DNA of 64,000 nucleotides from Anaerolineae bacterium (GTDB taxonomy: Bacteria > Chloroflexota > Anaerolineae > Anaerolineales > Anaerolineaceae), in contig JABLXC010000006.1 in assembly GCA_013178185.1 (NCBI GenBank), forward strand, positions 95,939 to 159,938. The letters run 5' to 3'. Shown here piece by piece: positions 8,318 to 17,621 of the stretch. Each line of letters opens with the position of its first letter. The stretch's first letter is position 1. The translations under genes were made by a program, and so were the position numbers. The notes below the pieces were generated by a model that had not been told where the DNA came from, ran no database searches, and saw nothing but the letters and a program-made list of their open reading frames with translations.

Positions 8318-9625
8318 TTACAAGCGTCTGTTCTGTGAGCGACTATTCTTGGGGTTTCTGGTGGTCATGACGCCAACAGCCCCTAACCAAATAAAAGCTA
8401 ATCCGCTCGATAGCAGAACTGCGCCTACCGTATAGATGTTTTGAAGTGAAAACTTTTCAAGGAGGTTATAGGCCAACAATGGTGCAATTGCCATCCCAAT
8501 ATCTCCAAAGGTTGTCAAAAGCCCCATTAATTTTCCTACAGGCTGGCGGGGATTAGCCTCCTCGATCAGCGCAGGCAGGATAGCGATAGTGACGCCGGAG
8601 TACAGGGCTGCCAGGATGACCCCGGCGAGAAAGAGGACTGATGTAGCAACCCCGGCGATCCATATCATCCCTAAAACTCCCAAGACATTTCCAAAAGCCA
8701 GGATCCCCCACCGGTTTTTCCATCGGTCTGAAATCTTGCCTGCCAGAGGAGCAATACCCGAAGAAAGAATGGAGCGCAGCGCCAGGATCGCGCCGCCCAT
8801 TGCTGCGGCTTTGATCTCAATCCCATGGAACGATTTGCTTATGTCTAAATGCCGGGCGATGAAGAGGGTAATGGTGGACATGAATAGTCCCTCGCCAACC
8901 ATAAACACCAACAATTGGAGATAGCTGATTGAGACGTTGGTCCGGTTCAACAACTCTTTCATCTCAAGCCAGCCTTGCTTGAGATTTGGCAGGATACGTT
9001 GAGGTAAATACTGTTTCCACGTCTCCGGGTTGTTTGTTGGTGGAGCGTTCTGGTATGTTTCGGGCAGCAAGAGGGATGCAAGCAGGAAACCTGCGCCTGC
9101 GAAGAACACGCAAACGAGCAAGGCAGTATTAAACCCCAGGGTATCGCTCAGAAAACCGCCCAGGAGTGGAAAGAATGCTAGCGCCAGGAAGTAAAAAGAC
9201 TGGAGCGCTCCGGAACCCCAGGCGCGGTTATCGGCAGTGGTAATATCCAGGATCATACAATAGGAGGCAATATAGATTAATGACCACGCAATTCCCCAAA
9301 GTACTCGACCGACCAGAAATAACTTTTCATCTGGAGCGAGGATATAGATCGAATTGGATAAAATCCCCAGCCCGAGACCTGCCAACAGGAAAGGTCGCCG
9401 CACCATACGGCTTAAGAGCAGCCCGACCAATGGATTGAGCGGCAAGCGGACAAGGCGGTTGGCGCTCAAGATCAAGCCCACTGCTGCCAGATCAAATCCC
9501 CGGCTGGAAGTGTAAACCGGCAAAACAGCATATAAAGTCAGATCTCCGGCCAGCGCAAATGCGACACAGAATCCCAATAAATAGATAGCTTTGCTAGCGT
9601 GGTTATGATCTGATAGAAAGGACAA
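8318..9625 (-). CDS. Major facilitator superfamily transporter
   Basis: 435 residues with about 12 hydrophobic segments. The motif between helices 2 and 3 (NRLVRLPLNPLVGLLLSRM) and the mid-protein GKISDRWKNRWG repeat are MFS signatures, with a central cytoplasmic loop at about residues 195-225. Proteins of this shape are proton-coupled exporters of drugs or small metabolites. No ATG is available near the N-terminus. The TTG at 9625, preceded on the minus strand by CCAGGGTTAAATA, is the best start. It ends 31 bp upstream of the antiporter gene's stop, and all genes here run on the minus strand. The substrate is unknown. Confidence 0.85.
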   Translation of the reverse strand: MSFLSDHNHASKAIYLLGFCVAFALAGDLTLYAVLPVYTSSRGFDLAAVGLILSANRLVRLPLNPLVGLLLSRMVRRPFLLAGLGLGILSNSIYILAPDEKLFLVGRVLWGIAWSLIYIASYCMILDITTADNRAWGSGALQSFYFLALAFFPLLGGFLSDTLGFNTALLVCVFFAGAGFLLASLLLPETYQNAPPTNNPETWKQYLPQRILPNLKQGWLEMKELLNRTNVSISYLQLLVFMVGEGLFMSTITLFIARHLDISKSFHGIEIKAAAMGGAILALRSILSSGIAPLAGKISDRWKNRWGILAFGNVLGVLGMIWIAGVATSVLFLAGVILAALYSGVTIAILPALIEEANPRQPVGKLMGLLTTFGDIGMAIAPLLAYNLLEKFSLQNIYTVGAVLLSSGLAFIWLGAVGVMTTRNPKNSRSQNRRL

Positions 9626-9655
9626 TATTTAACCCTGGCGGATGAAATAGGCATG

Positions 9656-11155
9656 TCAGGCGTCAGATTCGAGTTTGGCCGGGTTTGGGCGTTGGCTGGC
9701 GTTTAACAATACCCTGACTTTTTCATGAAATTCGGCTTCGCCCAATCCCAACAAAGTGTCTCCTGCCTGGAGAATTATGCCGCCATTCGGTAGGATGAAT
9801 TCTTCTCCGCGCGCAACCAGCACCACCAGATATTCCGGCGGAAGAGAGATTTCATAAATAGCTTTTCCAATGGCCCAGGAATGAAGCGGGACTTGCGTTT
9901 CTTTTAGAATCCCTTTCCACTCCCCTTCTGGGACGTATTCAATCGGATAACGTCGTTTGGGGGGTTCCTTGGTGCTGATATTCAGCCACTTTGCGACAAA
10001 CGGGATGCTCGTTCCCTGCAGCAAAACGGAGGTAATGACGACGAAGAATACTACATTGAAAATTAATTCAGATTGTGGGAGCCCGGCCAGTTTTGGGTAG
10101 GTTGCCAGAATGATGGGCACCGCGCCGCGCAGTCCCACCCAGGAAATAAATCCTTTTTCAGAGAGCGACAGGCGGGTAAAAATTAGCGAGATCAGCACAC
10201 TCAGCGGGCGGGCGATGAAGATAAGCGCCAGGGAAATGGCCAGGCCGGGCAAGATGATCATCATAACCCGCGATGGAAAAACTAACAATCCTAAGGTTAG
10301 AAACATCGTAATTTGCATCAGCCACGCCAGACCATCATAAAAACGCAACAGACTACGCTTGTGTAAAAATTCTTCTCGGCTCATGACCAATCCAGCTACA
10401 TATACTGCCAGAAAACCGCTGCCATCGGCGAGAGTAGCCAAACCAAAAGCCAGAAAAATTGTCCCTAAAGAGAGTACCGGGTATAGACCCTCATACCCTA
10501 ATTTCAGGCGGTTGGTGAGATACAAAGTCATCTTGCCCGAAAGATAACCGACCATTCCCCCGATAACCATCTGAAGCAAGAAAAGTGGTAGAAGGTTTAG
10601 GATAGATTTCTCAGGGTGGAGAGCTAACTCGATCAACCCGATGGTCAGAAATACTGCCATGGGATCATTGCTCCCGGATTCCAGTTCCAGCAGCGGTCTT
10701 AATTTACCTTTGAGGTGAAGCCCTTTTGACCGCAGTATTGAAAAAACCGCCGCGGCGTCAGTGGAAGAAACGATGGCCCCCAACAGAATGCTTTCTATCC
10801 ATGAGATATCCAGAATTACGCGAACTACCCCTCCCGTTATTAGAGCCGTCAGCAATACTCCCAACGTTGCCAGGGTGATCGATTCTTTATACACCGGACG
10901 GATGCTTTCGAAATTTGTATCCAACCCACCCGAAAACAGGATGATAACTAACGCGACTACCCCGATATATTGTGCCAGAGTTGGATCATCGAAATAAATT
11001 CCCCCAGGCCCGTCAGACCCCGCCAGCATTCCAAGCGCAAGAAACAATAATAATGCTGGGATGCCAAATCGGTCAGAAATTTTACTGGCAGCAACGCTGA
11101 TAATGAGAAAGATGGCGACAATGATCAAAGTTGTTTCAAAGGAAATTTCAATCAT
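9656..11155 (-). CDS. Cation/proton antiporter, NhaP2/CvrA-like (CPA1) with TrkA-C domain
   Basis: About 499 residues from the ATG at 11155. The open frame extends 40 codons further upstream, but the family begins at the first helix (MIEISFETTLIIVAIFLIIS), so the shorter start is preferred. About 12 membrane helices fill residues 1-390, with the signatures FSGGLDTNFE, GAIVSSTDAAAVF and ESGSNDPMAVFL typical of K+(Na+)/H+ antiporters. Residues about 415-485 form a cytoplasmic TrkA-C regulatory domain (LPPEYLVVLVARGEEFILPNG). The protein probably exports K+ or Na+ in exchange for protons at the cytoplasmic membrane. Neither start has a strong ribosome site. Confidence 0.85.
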   Translation of the reverse strand: MIEISFETTLIIVAIFLIISVAASKISDRFGIPALLLFLALGMLAGSDGPGGIYFDDPTLAQYIGVVALVIILFSGGLDTNFESIRPVYKESITLATLGVLLTALITGGVVRVILDISWIESILLGAIVSSTDAAAVFSILRSKGLHLKGKLRPLLELESGSNDPMAVFLTIGLIELALHPEKSILNLLPLFLLQMVIGGMVGYLSGKMTLYLTNRLKLGYEGLYPVLSLGTIFLAFGLATLADGSGFLAVYVAGLVMSREEFLHKRSLLRFYDGLAWLMQITMFLTLGLLVFPSRVMMIILPGLAISLALIFIARPLSVLISLIFTRLSLSEKGFISWVGLRGAVPIILATYPKLAGLPQSELIFNVVFFVVITSVLLQGTSIPFVAKWLNISTKEPPKRRYPIEYVPEGEWKGILKETQVPLHSWAIGKAIYEISLPPEYLVVLVARGEEFILPNGGIILQAGDTLLGLGEAEFHEKVRVLLNASQRPNPAKLESDA

Positions 11156-11293
11156 GATCTTATTATACGTGAGGAGTTCGATCTGATCTAAAAAAACCAT
11201 TTTATTAGGATGGGGCCGATAACAAATTGTCCTTTTAGGCTTTCTTTTCTCGCGCCGAATAGCGTTTGTTATCAATAAGCTGGTGTATTAAGC

Positions 11294-11317
11294 AAAAAGG
11301 GCTGCATTGGCAGCCCC
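11294..11317 (-). terminator. Rho-independent terminator of the aldehyde dehydrogenase gene
   Basis: On the minus strand GGGCTGC and GCAGCCC form a 7-bp stem with a 4-base loop (11299-11316), followed directly by TTTTT. It lies 42 bp past the aldehyde dehydrogenase stop codon and before the antiporter gene, so it separates the two transcripts. Confidence 0.85.
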
Positions 11318-11358
11318 AGGATCATTAACCTGTAACTTACACAACAGGTTTTGTGCGT

Positions 11359-12858
11359 TTATTGCCGGGTTGGAACCCAGATGGATTTAACCTCAGTTAC
11401 AGCTTCGATCGCTTCGAAGCTGTTGTCGCGCCCGTAGCCGCTTTGTTTGTAACCGCCGAAGGGGGCGTTTGGCGCAAAGAAATCATACGTATTGATCCAT
11501 ACGACGCCGGCCTCGATTTTGGAGGCGATGCGATGCGCCCTGGCCAGATTGGTAGTCCAGATACCCGCCGCCAGGCCATAGGTAGTATTGTTAGCGCGCC
11601 TTATGAGTTCTTCTTCCGTATCGAAGGAGTAGATATTGACCACCGGGCCAAAAATTTCCTCATGGCTGATGCGTGCCTCGTCCGCGACCTCTGTGAAGAT
11701 GGTGGGCGGGAGATAGAAGCCGCCTTCGGGTACGCTGGGCGGTTTCAGGCGTTTTCCACCACTCAGCAATTTTGCGCCAGATTGAATGCCGTCCTGGATA
11801 TAACCTGTAACGGTGTTGAACTGAGCCTCGTCCACAATTGGGCCTAAATCGGTTTCCGTATCAAAGGCATGGCCAATATGAGCCTTGTTTGCCAGTTCCA
11901 ACATGCCTGCAACAACATGCTCATAGACAGGTTTTTGAACATACAGGCGGCAGCCAGCCACGCAGCTTTGCCCGGAATTGACGAAGGCAGCTTTAAATGC
12001 TCCAGGAATAGCTACATCCAGGTCGGCGTCTTCCAAAATGCAATTGGGCGCCTTGCTTCCCAGCTCTAGCGTCAGCCGCTTGATATTTACGGTCGAATTC
12101 TGAATAATCTGCCGCCCGACCTCGGTAGAACCGGTCACCTGGATCTTGTTGATACCCGGGTGGCTGGAAAGCGCCTGCCCGATCACGCCCCCCGGGCCAG
12201 TAACGATATTCAAAGCGCCTGCTGGGAGTCCAGCTTCGAGACCTAACTCACCCAACCTTAAAATAGCCAGGGAGGCGACGGAGGCCGGTTTTAATATGAC
12301 TGCATTGCCGGCAGCCAGCGCCGGGCTGATCTTTTGTGTACCATGGATCAGGGGATAATTCCAGGGAATGATGAGACCGACAACGCCGACTGGTTCTCGC
12401 CGGGTGTAAACGAATATCTCTGGGATCGAGACAGGCACTGTCTGACCGAATATTTTGCTGGGCCAGCCGGCGAAGTGATAAATATTATTCGCTGCAACCT
12501 TTGAGTCGATCATGCGAGTATGGTGCAGCGACTTGCCGTTGTCGAGCGATTCGAGCTGGGCCAGTTCTTCAGAATTCTTTTCCACCAATTCAGCAAAGCG
12601 ACGCAAGATTTTTTCCCGCTCTGCCGGTAACATGCGCCCCCAGGGACCAGCCATTGCGGTCTGGGCGGCCTCGACTGCGCGGTTGATATCTTCCTGGTCT
12701 CCCGAATAGATTTCCGCTAATTTGGCCCCGTCGGAGGGATTGGTGGTAACGTATGTCTTCCCTGAGACGGAAGCTACTTTTTCGCCGCCGATGATCATTT
12801 TGATCGGCGATGAATCTAAAAACGCTTTTACATTTGGATCGATCGATTGGATTGCCAT
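11359..12858 (-). CDS. NAD(P)-dependent aldehyde dehydrogenase
   Basis: 499 residues, full-length ALDH superfamily member that oxidises aldehydes to carboxylates. The oxyanion Asn is in PWNYPL, the general base Glu in LELGSKAP, and the nucleophilic Cys in NSGQSCVAG. The region EIFGPVVNIYSF and the C-terminal NAPFGGYKQSGYGR are characteristic. It resembles betaine-aldehyde/phenylacetaldehyde-type members, but substrate choice is not readable. ATG 12858 follows AGGAGAG on the minus strand. It stands alone, with a terminator downstream and a decayed modA upstream. Confidence 0.92.
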   Translation of the reverse strand: MAIQSIDPNVKAFLDSSPIKMIIGGEKVASVSGKTYVTTNPSDGAKLAEIYSGDQEDINRAVEAAQTAMAGPWGRMLPAEREKILRRFAELVEKNSEELAQLESLDNGKSLHHTRMIDSKVAANNIYHFAGWPSKIFGQTVPVSIPEIFVYTRREPVGVVGLIIPWNYPLIHGTQKISPALAAGNAVILKPASVASLAILRLGELGLEAGLPAGALNIVTGPGGVIGQALSSHPGINKIQVTGSTEVGRQIIQNSTVNIKRLTLELGSKAPNCILEDADLDVAIPGAFKAAFVNSGQSCVAGCRLYVQKPVYEHVVAGMLELANKAHIGHAFDTETDLGPIVDEAQFNTVTGYIQDGIQSGAKLLSGGKRLKPPSVPEGGFYLPPTIFTEVADEARISHEEIFGPVVNIYSFDTEEELIRRANNTTYGLAAGIWTTNLARAHRIASKIEAGVVWINTYDFFAPNAPFGGYKQSGYGRDNSFEAIEAVTEVKSIWVPTRQ

Positions 12859-12909
12859 AGAGTACTCTCCTGGTTTATTGGGTCTATTTTGAAGCGGTCG
12901 CTAAAACAT

Positions 12910-12938
12910 GGAGGCGAATAATCGAATTTCGCGCCTCT
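12910..12938 (-). terminator. Imperfect hairpin downstream of the modA remnant
   Basis: GAGGCG at 12911-12916 and CGCCTC at 12932-12937 can pair with an internal CGAA/TTCG extension and a small bulge. On the minus strand it is followed by CATGTTTTAG. Its position just after the decayed substrate-binding gene suggests the old terminator of that gene, but the U-tract is poor. Confidence 0.4.
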
Positions 12939-13004
12939 GTTATATTGTACAAAATAGGCCTTAATTATAATAATAAACTGGCTTTCAGGGCTAGTTAACC
13001 GCGG

Positions 13005-13854
13005 GATGAAACTAATTTTGTCAAGGATATCTTAGCCCTGGCCAGAGAGCACATAATCGGCGAATGCCTGAACCTATTCAATATTCGGAGAAACTTTGAC
13101 AACCGTGGTCGGATAGGTTGTGGTTTCATTCAATTCATCAGGAATGACAATCTCATTACTTTCCGGTGGCTGTGGGCGTAATGTCGCTAGAATACACGAT
13201 CCTTCCATCGCCTTCACCTAACAGGGCTTTGGTCAGGAGATTTTTCACGATAACCTCGTACGATACGAGATTTTCGATAACGGTCTCCTTAAGTGTTGGG
13301 CCGTATATTGGATCCTGGGCGGCTTTATCCAGGAATTCAAGGCTGTACTGGCCTACCGGCTCTTCTTTCGCGGCGAGGATCACGTTGAGACCAGGAGTGG
13401 ATAGGTTGACCAGCTCGGAAAACTTCCTGGGATTCTCCTTGGGGTAAATGATTACCAGGCGGTTCTGAGCAAAGTTCTGCTGACTTTTTTCGTCAATCCT
13501 TTCTTCATCGATACCTGCTTTCATTATGTTTTTGATTCATGCTGACAAAGACATCTCCTGGAGCCCCGCCTGAAAGCTATTGCGCTAACTATTGTGTTCC
13601 TGCGAAGTTGAATTCAACCCTGATTTTCGGATTTTTTGCTTCAAAGGCTTTACCGATTTCTGTGAAAGATTTGGTGAGAAATGCTACTACCATCACGCTT
13701 AAAGTGATGGTTTTTCGAGATGGGCGGTTACGGTTACCGTTTTACTTTTTACCGACCCCGTCGCGACTGACAGGGCGTTTGCGGCTGGCTAAGTAACAAG
13801 GGCGGCGAGAAAGATAAGAATCCCCAGTAAAGCGAAAATTGGTTTTGTTTTCAT
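13005..13854 (-). pseudogene. Degraded molybdate-type ABC substrate-binding protein (modA remnant)
   Basis: Read on the minus strand in several frames, the segment still spells a ModA-like protein. There is a signal peptide beginning MKTKPIFALLGILIFLAA at 13854, soon followed by an in-frame stop. Then, in another frame, come TKSFTEIGKAFEAKNPK and VEFNFAGTQ, with stops replacing codons in GTQ*LAQ*LSGGAPGDVF. An intact middle follows at 13156-13524 (AQNRLVIIYPKENP ... GRIVYSSDITPTA). The end (TTVVKVSPNIE*VQAFADYVLSGQG*) carries two more stops. At least one frameshift and several nonsense changes make it inactive. It is divergent from the intact tupBCA genes, which suggests loss of molybdate uptake with retention of tungstate uptake. 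Confidence 0.88.
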
Positions 13855-13941
13855 TCGAAAGCCCCCATAAATGTTTATTGCTCATATACATATTATTACT
13901 AATAAAGTACTCTTATGCACAAAAACTATATAATGTATCTG

Positions 13942-13969
13942 TTGTTACGGATCAAATATACGGTATAAT
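13942..13969 (+). promoter_or_regulatory. Predicted promoter of tupBCA overlapping an AT-rich palindromic site
   Basis: TTGTTA at 13942-13947 and a perfect TATAAT at 13964-13969 are separated by 16 bases, 42 bp before the tupB start. The -10 box overlaps ATATACGGTATAAT (13956-13969). Its core CGGTATA also occurs upstream of the GntR/PBP-like regulator, so this may be the regulator's operator. Confidence 0.55.
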
Positions 13970-14011
13970 AAATTAGACTTTAAATAAATAAATTATAAGT
14001 AAAAGTGAGAC

Positions 14012-14719
14012 ATGCAACAATTACTTGACGGTATTCTTGAAGGCTTGCGGCTTCTCTTTACGGGAGATGCCGTTTTGTGGGAAATCATCTACCTCTCTGG
14101 CAGGATCAGCGGGATTGCCTTGGTGATTAGCGCGGTTCTAGGCATCCCGTTTGGCGCTTTTCTTGGCCTGGCGCGATTTCGCGGCCGTCGTCTTGTGCAG
14201 GCAATTGTCTATACCGGTATGGGGCTGCCTCCTGTGGTGGTTGGGCTTGCGGTTTATCTGCTTCTTTCACGCAGCGGGATTTTGGGGCATCTCAATTGGT
14301 CCTGGATCCCGCAACTTTTCACGGTCCCTGCAATGATTGTTGCCCAGGTGATTATCGCCACGCCGCTTGTTGTTGGGTATACCATGGCTGCCGTTTCTGA
14401 GGTAAATCCTGATTTGCGCATTCAGGTGCGTTCTTTAGGGGCGACGCCTTTGCAGATTACCCTAGCTGTTCTGTGCGAAGCGCGTCTTGGGATTATTGTT
14501 GCCCTGGTTGGCGGGTTAGGCAGTATCATCTCCGAGGTGGGCGCTGTGATGATGGTAGGGGGAAATATTGAAGGTTCTACTCGTGTTCTGACAACAGCTA
14601 TCATGCTGGAGACCCGGCGGGGAAACTTGGATCTGGCTATCGGTCTGGGGATGGTATTACTTCTCCTGGCGTTCCTCATCAACTTTGGGGTTACCCAATT
14701 ACAAGGGAAGGGGAATTGA
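14012..14719 (+). CDS. tupB: Tungstate ABC transporter permease
   Basis: 235 residues with five to six membrane helices and the inner-membrane permease loop EVNPDLRIQVRSLGATPLQITLAVLCEARLG. That loop contains the EAA-type motif contacting the ATPase. The closely spaced order permease, ATPase, lipoprotein and the sequence GSIISEVGAVMMVGGNIEGSTRVLTTA are typical of TupB/WtpB-like tungstate permeases. The stop overlaps the next gene by one base (TGATG), indicating translational coupling. The adjoining substrate-binding protein supports tungstate over sulfate or phosphate. Confidence 0.88.
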   Translation: MQQLLDGILEGLRLLFTGDAVLWEIIYLSGRISGIALVISAVLGIPFGAFLGLARFRGRRLVQAIVYTGMGLPPVVVGLAVYLLLSRSGILGHLNWSWIPQLFTVPAMIVAQVIIATPLVVGYTMAAVSEVNPDLRIQVRSLGATPLQITLAVLCEARLGIIVALVGGLGSIISEVGAVMMVGGNIEGSTRVLTTAIMLETRRGNLDLAIGLGMVLLLLAFLINFGVTQLQGKGN

Positions 14720-15441
14720 TGGCCAAGATCTACGATTTGCAAAACGTAAAAAGGGTTTACGAAAGTCGGACGGTTGTTGATATTGACACCCTTGAAATCG
14801 AAGACGGAGAAATTCTGGCAATTGTCGGGCCGAGCGGCGCGGGAAAATCCACACTTCTTCGCCTCTTGAACTTTCTTGAATATGCCGATAGCGGGTTGAT
14901 TCGCTATAAGGGTCAGGAGGTAAACGCGCAGCTCCCCTTAGATTTTCGCCGCCAGGTTACCACAGTATTTCAGCGGCCAGCACTACTTCAGGGCAGCGTA
15001 GAAGAGAACGTAGTTTACGGCTTGCGCTTGAGGGGAAAGAAGAACGGCAAAGGAGAAGTTCTTGAAGTCATTACCCGGATGGGGTTAGAAAAACTTCGGC
15101 GTGCTCGGGCGCGCACGCTTTCGGGCGGCGAAGCGCAACGCGTGGCGCTAGCCCGCGCCGTGGTGGTCCGGCCTGCAGTTCTCCTGTTGGATGAGCCTAC
15201 TGCTAATTTAGATCCCTATAACATCAGTTTGATCGAAGAAGTCGTTCGAGAGATCAACCGGGTTCAAAAAACAACCATCGTGCTCGTAACGCATAATGTT
15301 TTCCAGGCCAAGCGGATGGCGCATCGCATCGCGTTGATGCTTTCTGGAAAAATCGTTGAACTATCCCGCACGCAAGACTTTTTTGATCACCCTCGTGACC
15401 CGCGCACCCGCGCTTTCGCGAATGGCGAGATGATCTATTGA
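14719..15441 (+). CDS. tupC: Tungstate ABC transporter ATP-binding protein
   Basis: 240 residues. Walker A is GPSGAGKS, the signature is LSGGEAQRVALARA, Walker B is AVLLLDEPTANLD and the H-loop is VTHNVFQ. The ATG at 14719 shares a base with the tupB stop; a TTG one codon earlier is possible but less likely. It powers oxyanion uptake at the cytoplasmic face and has no C-terminal TOBE (molbindin) domain, as expected for TupC rather than ModC. Confidence 0.9.
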   Translation: MAKIYDLQNVKRVYESRTVVDIDTLEIEDGEILAIVGPSGAGKSTLLRLLNFLEYADSGLIRYKGQEVNAQLPLDFRRQVTTVFQRPALLQGSVEENVVYGLRLRGKKNGKGEVLEVITRMGLEKLRRARARTLSGGEAQRVALARAVVVRPAVLLLDEPTANLDPYNISLIEEVVREINRVQKTTIVLVTHNVFQAKRMAHRIALMLSGKIVELSRTQDFFDHPRDPRTRAFANGEMIY

Positions 15442-15465
15442 CAAATTCTTTTCAAGGCGGGTTGT

Positions 15466-16404
15466 ATGTTTCAAAAAATGAGTTTCTACAAAATATTGGT
15501 TGCGTTGATTTTGTCTATGCTGCTGGTTGCAGCTTGTGCGCCGACGGCAACGCCAACCGCAGAATCGGTGGCGGTTCCAACGCAAGCACCGCCCACCAAA
15601 GCGCCGAAGCTAGCGTTCACCAATACCGAAATCCAGCAACCCCAGGAGATGATCCTGGCAACCACCTCAAGCACCCAGGATTCTGGGTTGCTGGATTACT
15701 TGCTGCCGGATTTTGATAAAGAATTCAACATTAAAACCAAAGTGATTGCTGTCGGATCTGGACAGGCGCTCCAGATGGGGAAAGATGGCGACGCCGATGT
15801 CCTGCTCATACACTCACCAGCCGCAGAAAAAGAGTTCATGGATGCGGGGGATGGCGTGCGCCGTGAGGATGTGATGTATAACGATTTCGTCATCGTTGGC
15901 CCCGCAGAAGACCCGGCGAAAATTACCGGCCTGAAGACATCTGTGGATGCATTCAAAGCCATTGCTGAAAGTGAATCGAAATTTGTTTCCCGTGGCGACG
16001 ATTCTGGTACACATGTAAAAGAGAAGAACATCTGGAAAAAAGCGGAACTTGAACCAGTGGGCGACTGGTATGTTTCTGCAGGTCAAAATATGGGTGCTGT
16101 TTTAACGATGGCTGATGAATTGCAAGGGTACACGCTGAGCGACCGGGCGACCTACCTGGCTTTTTTGCAGCAGGGGTTGAGTCTAAAGATTATGGTTGAA
16201 GGGGATAGCTCTTTGTTGAATCCTTACGGCGTCATCGCTGTAAATCCAGCTAAGAGCCCAAAGATCAGAAACGACCTTGCTAACCAATTCATTGACTGGA
16301 TCATTTCTATCCCGGTGCAGGAAAAAATACAGGTTTTCAAGAAAGAGGAGTTAGGCCAATCGCTTTTCTACCCCAGTTCCAAATTGTGGCAGGAAGCAAA
16401 ATAA
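15466..16404 (+). CDS. tupA: Tungstate-binding lipoprotein of the ABC transporter
   Basis: 312 residues. A lipoprotein signal (LILSMLLVAAC, lipobox ending LVAAC) is followed by a Thr/Pro-rich linker to about residue 60. The binding domain opens with ILATTSSTQDSGLLDYLLPDF, the hallmark of TupA/WtpA-like proteins, whose TTS and later SRGDDSGTH segments contact the oxyanion. Export to the outer face of the membrane is expected. It closes the tupBCA operon and is convergent with the regulator gene. Imported tungsten would serve tungstopterin enzymes, none of which is in this window. Confidence 0.92.
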   Translation: MFQKMSFYKILVALILSMLLVAACAPTATPTAESVAVPTQAPPTKAPKLAFTNTEIQQPQEMILATTSSTQDSGLLDYLLPDFDKEFNIKTKVIAVGSGQALQMGKDGDADVLLIHSPAAEKEFMDAGDGVRREDVMYNDFVIVGPAEDPAKITGLKTSVDAFKAIAESESKFVSRGDDSGTHVKEKNIWKKAELEPVGDWYVSAGQNMGAVLTMADELQGYTLSDRATYLAFLQQGLSLKIMVEGDSSLLNPYGVIAVNPAKSPKIRNDLANQFIDWIISIPVQEKIQVFKKEELGQSLFYPSSKLWQEAK

Positions 16405-16445
16405 CCGGCTCCGGCGCTTTTTTGTGTTATCTTAAAAAAACAGCT

Positions 16446-17546
16446 TTAGAGTTCAATTTGCATTCCAGTGTTCGCGCTTTCATAGCCCTGCATCTGCCCT
16501 ATAACCTGGCGGCCAGCGCTGGATTGTAACCAGTTGAACAGCGTAAGCAGGGGTTCCTGCTTTGCGATCTGCGTATGGGCTACCAGATCGTAGCACTCCT
16601 GCGCTAAAAAGACAAAACCCAGTTGAAAAGCCAGCGCTGCCGATTCTAATCCAAGACCCACATCTGCCTTTCCCTCTGCAATGGTACGCGCCACTTCGGA
16701 ATGGGTGGTTTTTTCATTCTCATAGCCATTAATTTGAGAAGAAGATATTCCTAAACGCTCCAAATTCGCATCCAGCCATACTCTGGTGCCGGATCCCGCC
16801 TGACGATTGACAAACTGTATCTGAGGGCGTGTCAGGTCTTGCAGACGGTGAATGCCCTGAGGATTCCCAGGGGCCACAATTAACCCCATGCGCCTTTCTG
16901 CCAGGCGGGCCACGGTGATCTGCTTGCCCGGAAACAGTTTTCGAATATAGGGCAAATTGTAGGTATCGGTCTCGGCATCCCACAGATGAGTGCCGGCTAG
17001 ATCTGCCCGTCCGTCTGCCAGTGCGATCAGCCCGCCAAGGCTACCTGAAAAAACCAACTGCATGGTTGAATTGGGAATGATCTCTCGAATATGCCCGGCC
17101 AGCCAGGTGATGACCATGTCGTGGCTGCCGTAAAATCGTATAATAGCGCTTGCTTCGGCGTCAGGTTCGTGCTGTAGTCCTCTCCAGTGATCCAGCGCCA
17201 GACTAAAAGCCTGTTGCACTTCCGGAAGATCATAGCCAGTGGTAAGCACTTCTAAGAGAAAAGCTTCGGCTTTGTGAACCAGGGTTGCCTTTCGCAGCGG
17301 CCCGTGCGCCAGAATTTGAGCCTGTTCAATCTGCCTGCTTACATGCGTGCCCTTTCCAGCCTGGCTAATGATCAACCCTTGCTGCGCCAGTTCTTGATAA
17401 GCCCGCTGGACGGTGCCTGGGGTGCAACGCCATTTATTCGTCAATTCCCGAATAGAGGGCAACCGGTCATTGGGCTGCAGGATGCCGTTCAGGATATCCT
17501 GGCGGATCGATTCCGCTATGCGTTTATATAAAAAGGTTTCACCCAT
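16446..17546 (-). CDS. GntR-type regulator fused to a periplasmic-binding-protein-like domain
   Basis: 366 residues. Residues 1-75 are a GntR winged helix (YKRIAESIRQDILNGILQPNDRLPSIREL). Residues about 125-340 are a PBP-like domain of the type often fused to molybdenum-cofactor proteins (FSGSLGGLIALADGRADLAGTHLWD, then QAGSGTRVWLD). Such fusions are thought to sense molybdate or tungstate directly. It faces the tup operon convergently and has its own upstream region with a CGGTATA site shared with the tup promoter. The likely role is control of tungstate uptake; this is inference from domains and position. Confidence 0.85.
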   Translation of the reverse strand: MGETFLYKRIAESIRQDILNGILQPNDRLPSIRELTNKWRCTPGTVQRAYQELAQQGLIISQAGKGTHVSRQIEQAQILAHGPLRKATLVHKAEAFLLEVLTTGYDLPEVQQAFSLALDHWRGLQHEPDAEASAIIRFYGSHDMVITWLAGHIREIIPNSTMQLVFSGSLGGLIALADGRADLAGTHLWDAETDTYNLPYIRKLFPGKQITVARLAERRMGLIVAPGNPQGIHRLQDLTRPQIQFVNRQAGSGTRVWLDANLERLGISSSQINGYENEKTTHSEVARTIAEGKADVGLGLESAALAFQLGFVFLAQECYDLVAHTQIAKQEPLLTLFNWLQSSAGRQVIGQMQGYESANTGMQIEL

Positions 17547-17588
17547 CTTTTTTCTTATATTCTTGAATTTTGGTTGCCGCCATGATGT

Positions 17589-17621
17589 GATATCAGACCA
17601 ATCTCAGTATACCGATATCTG
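17589..17621 (-). promoter_or_regulatory. Candidate operator upstream of the GntR/PBP-like regulator
   Basis: GATATC occurs at 17589-17594 and 17614-17619. On the minus strand the second copy continues as GATATCGGTATACTG, sharing CGGTATA with the tup promoter site at 13956-13969. The 339-bp gap from 17547 to 17885 between the regulator and the HpcH/HpaI aldolase otherwise shows only AT-rich sequence with no clear gene. Confidence 0.4.

Noticed and set aside
16405..16445. Possible bidirectional terminator between tupA and the regulator
   Set aside because: It has T- and A-rich tracts but only a 4-bp CCGG stem, too weak to call.
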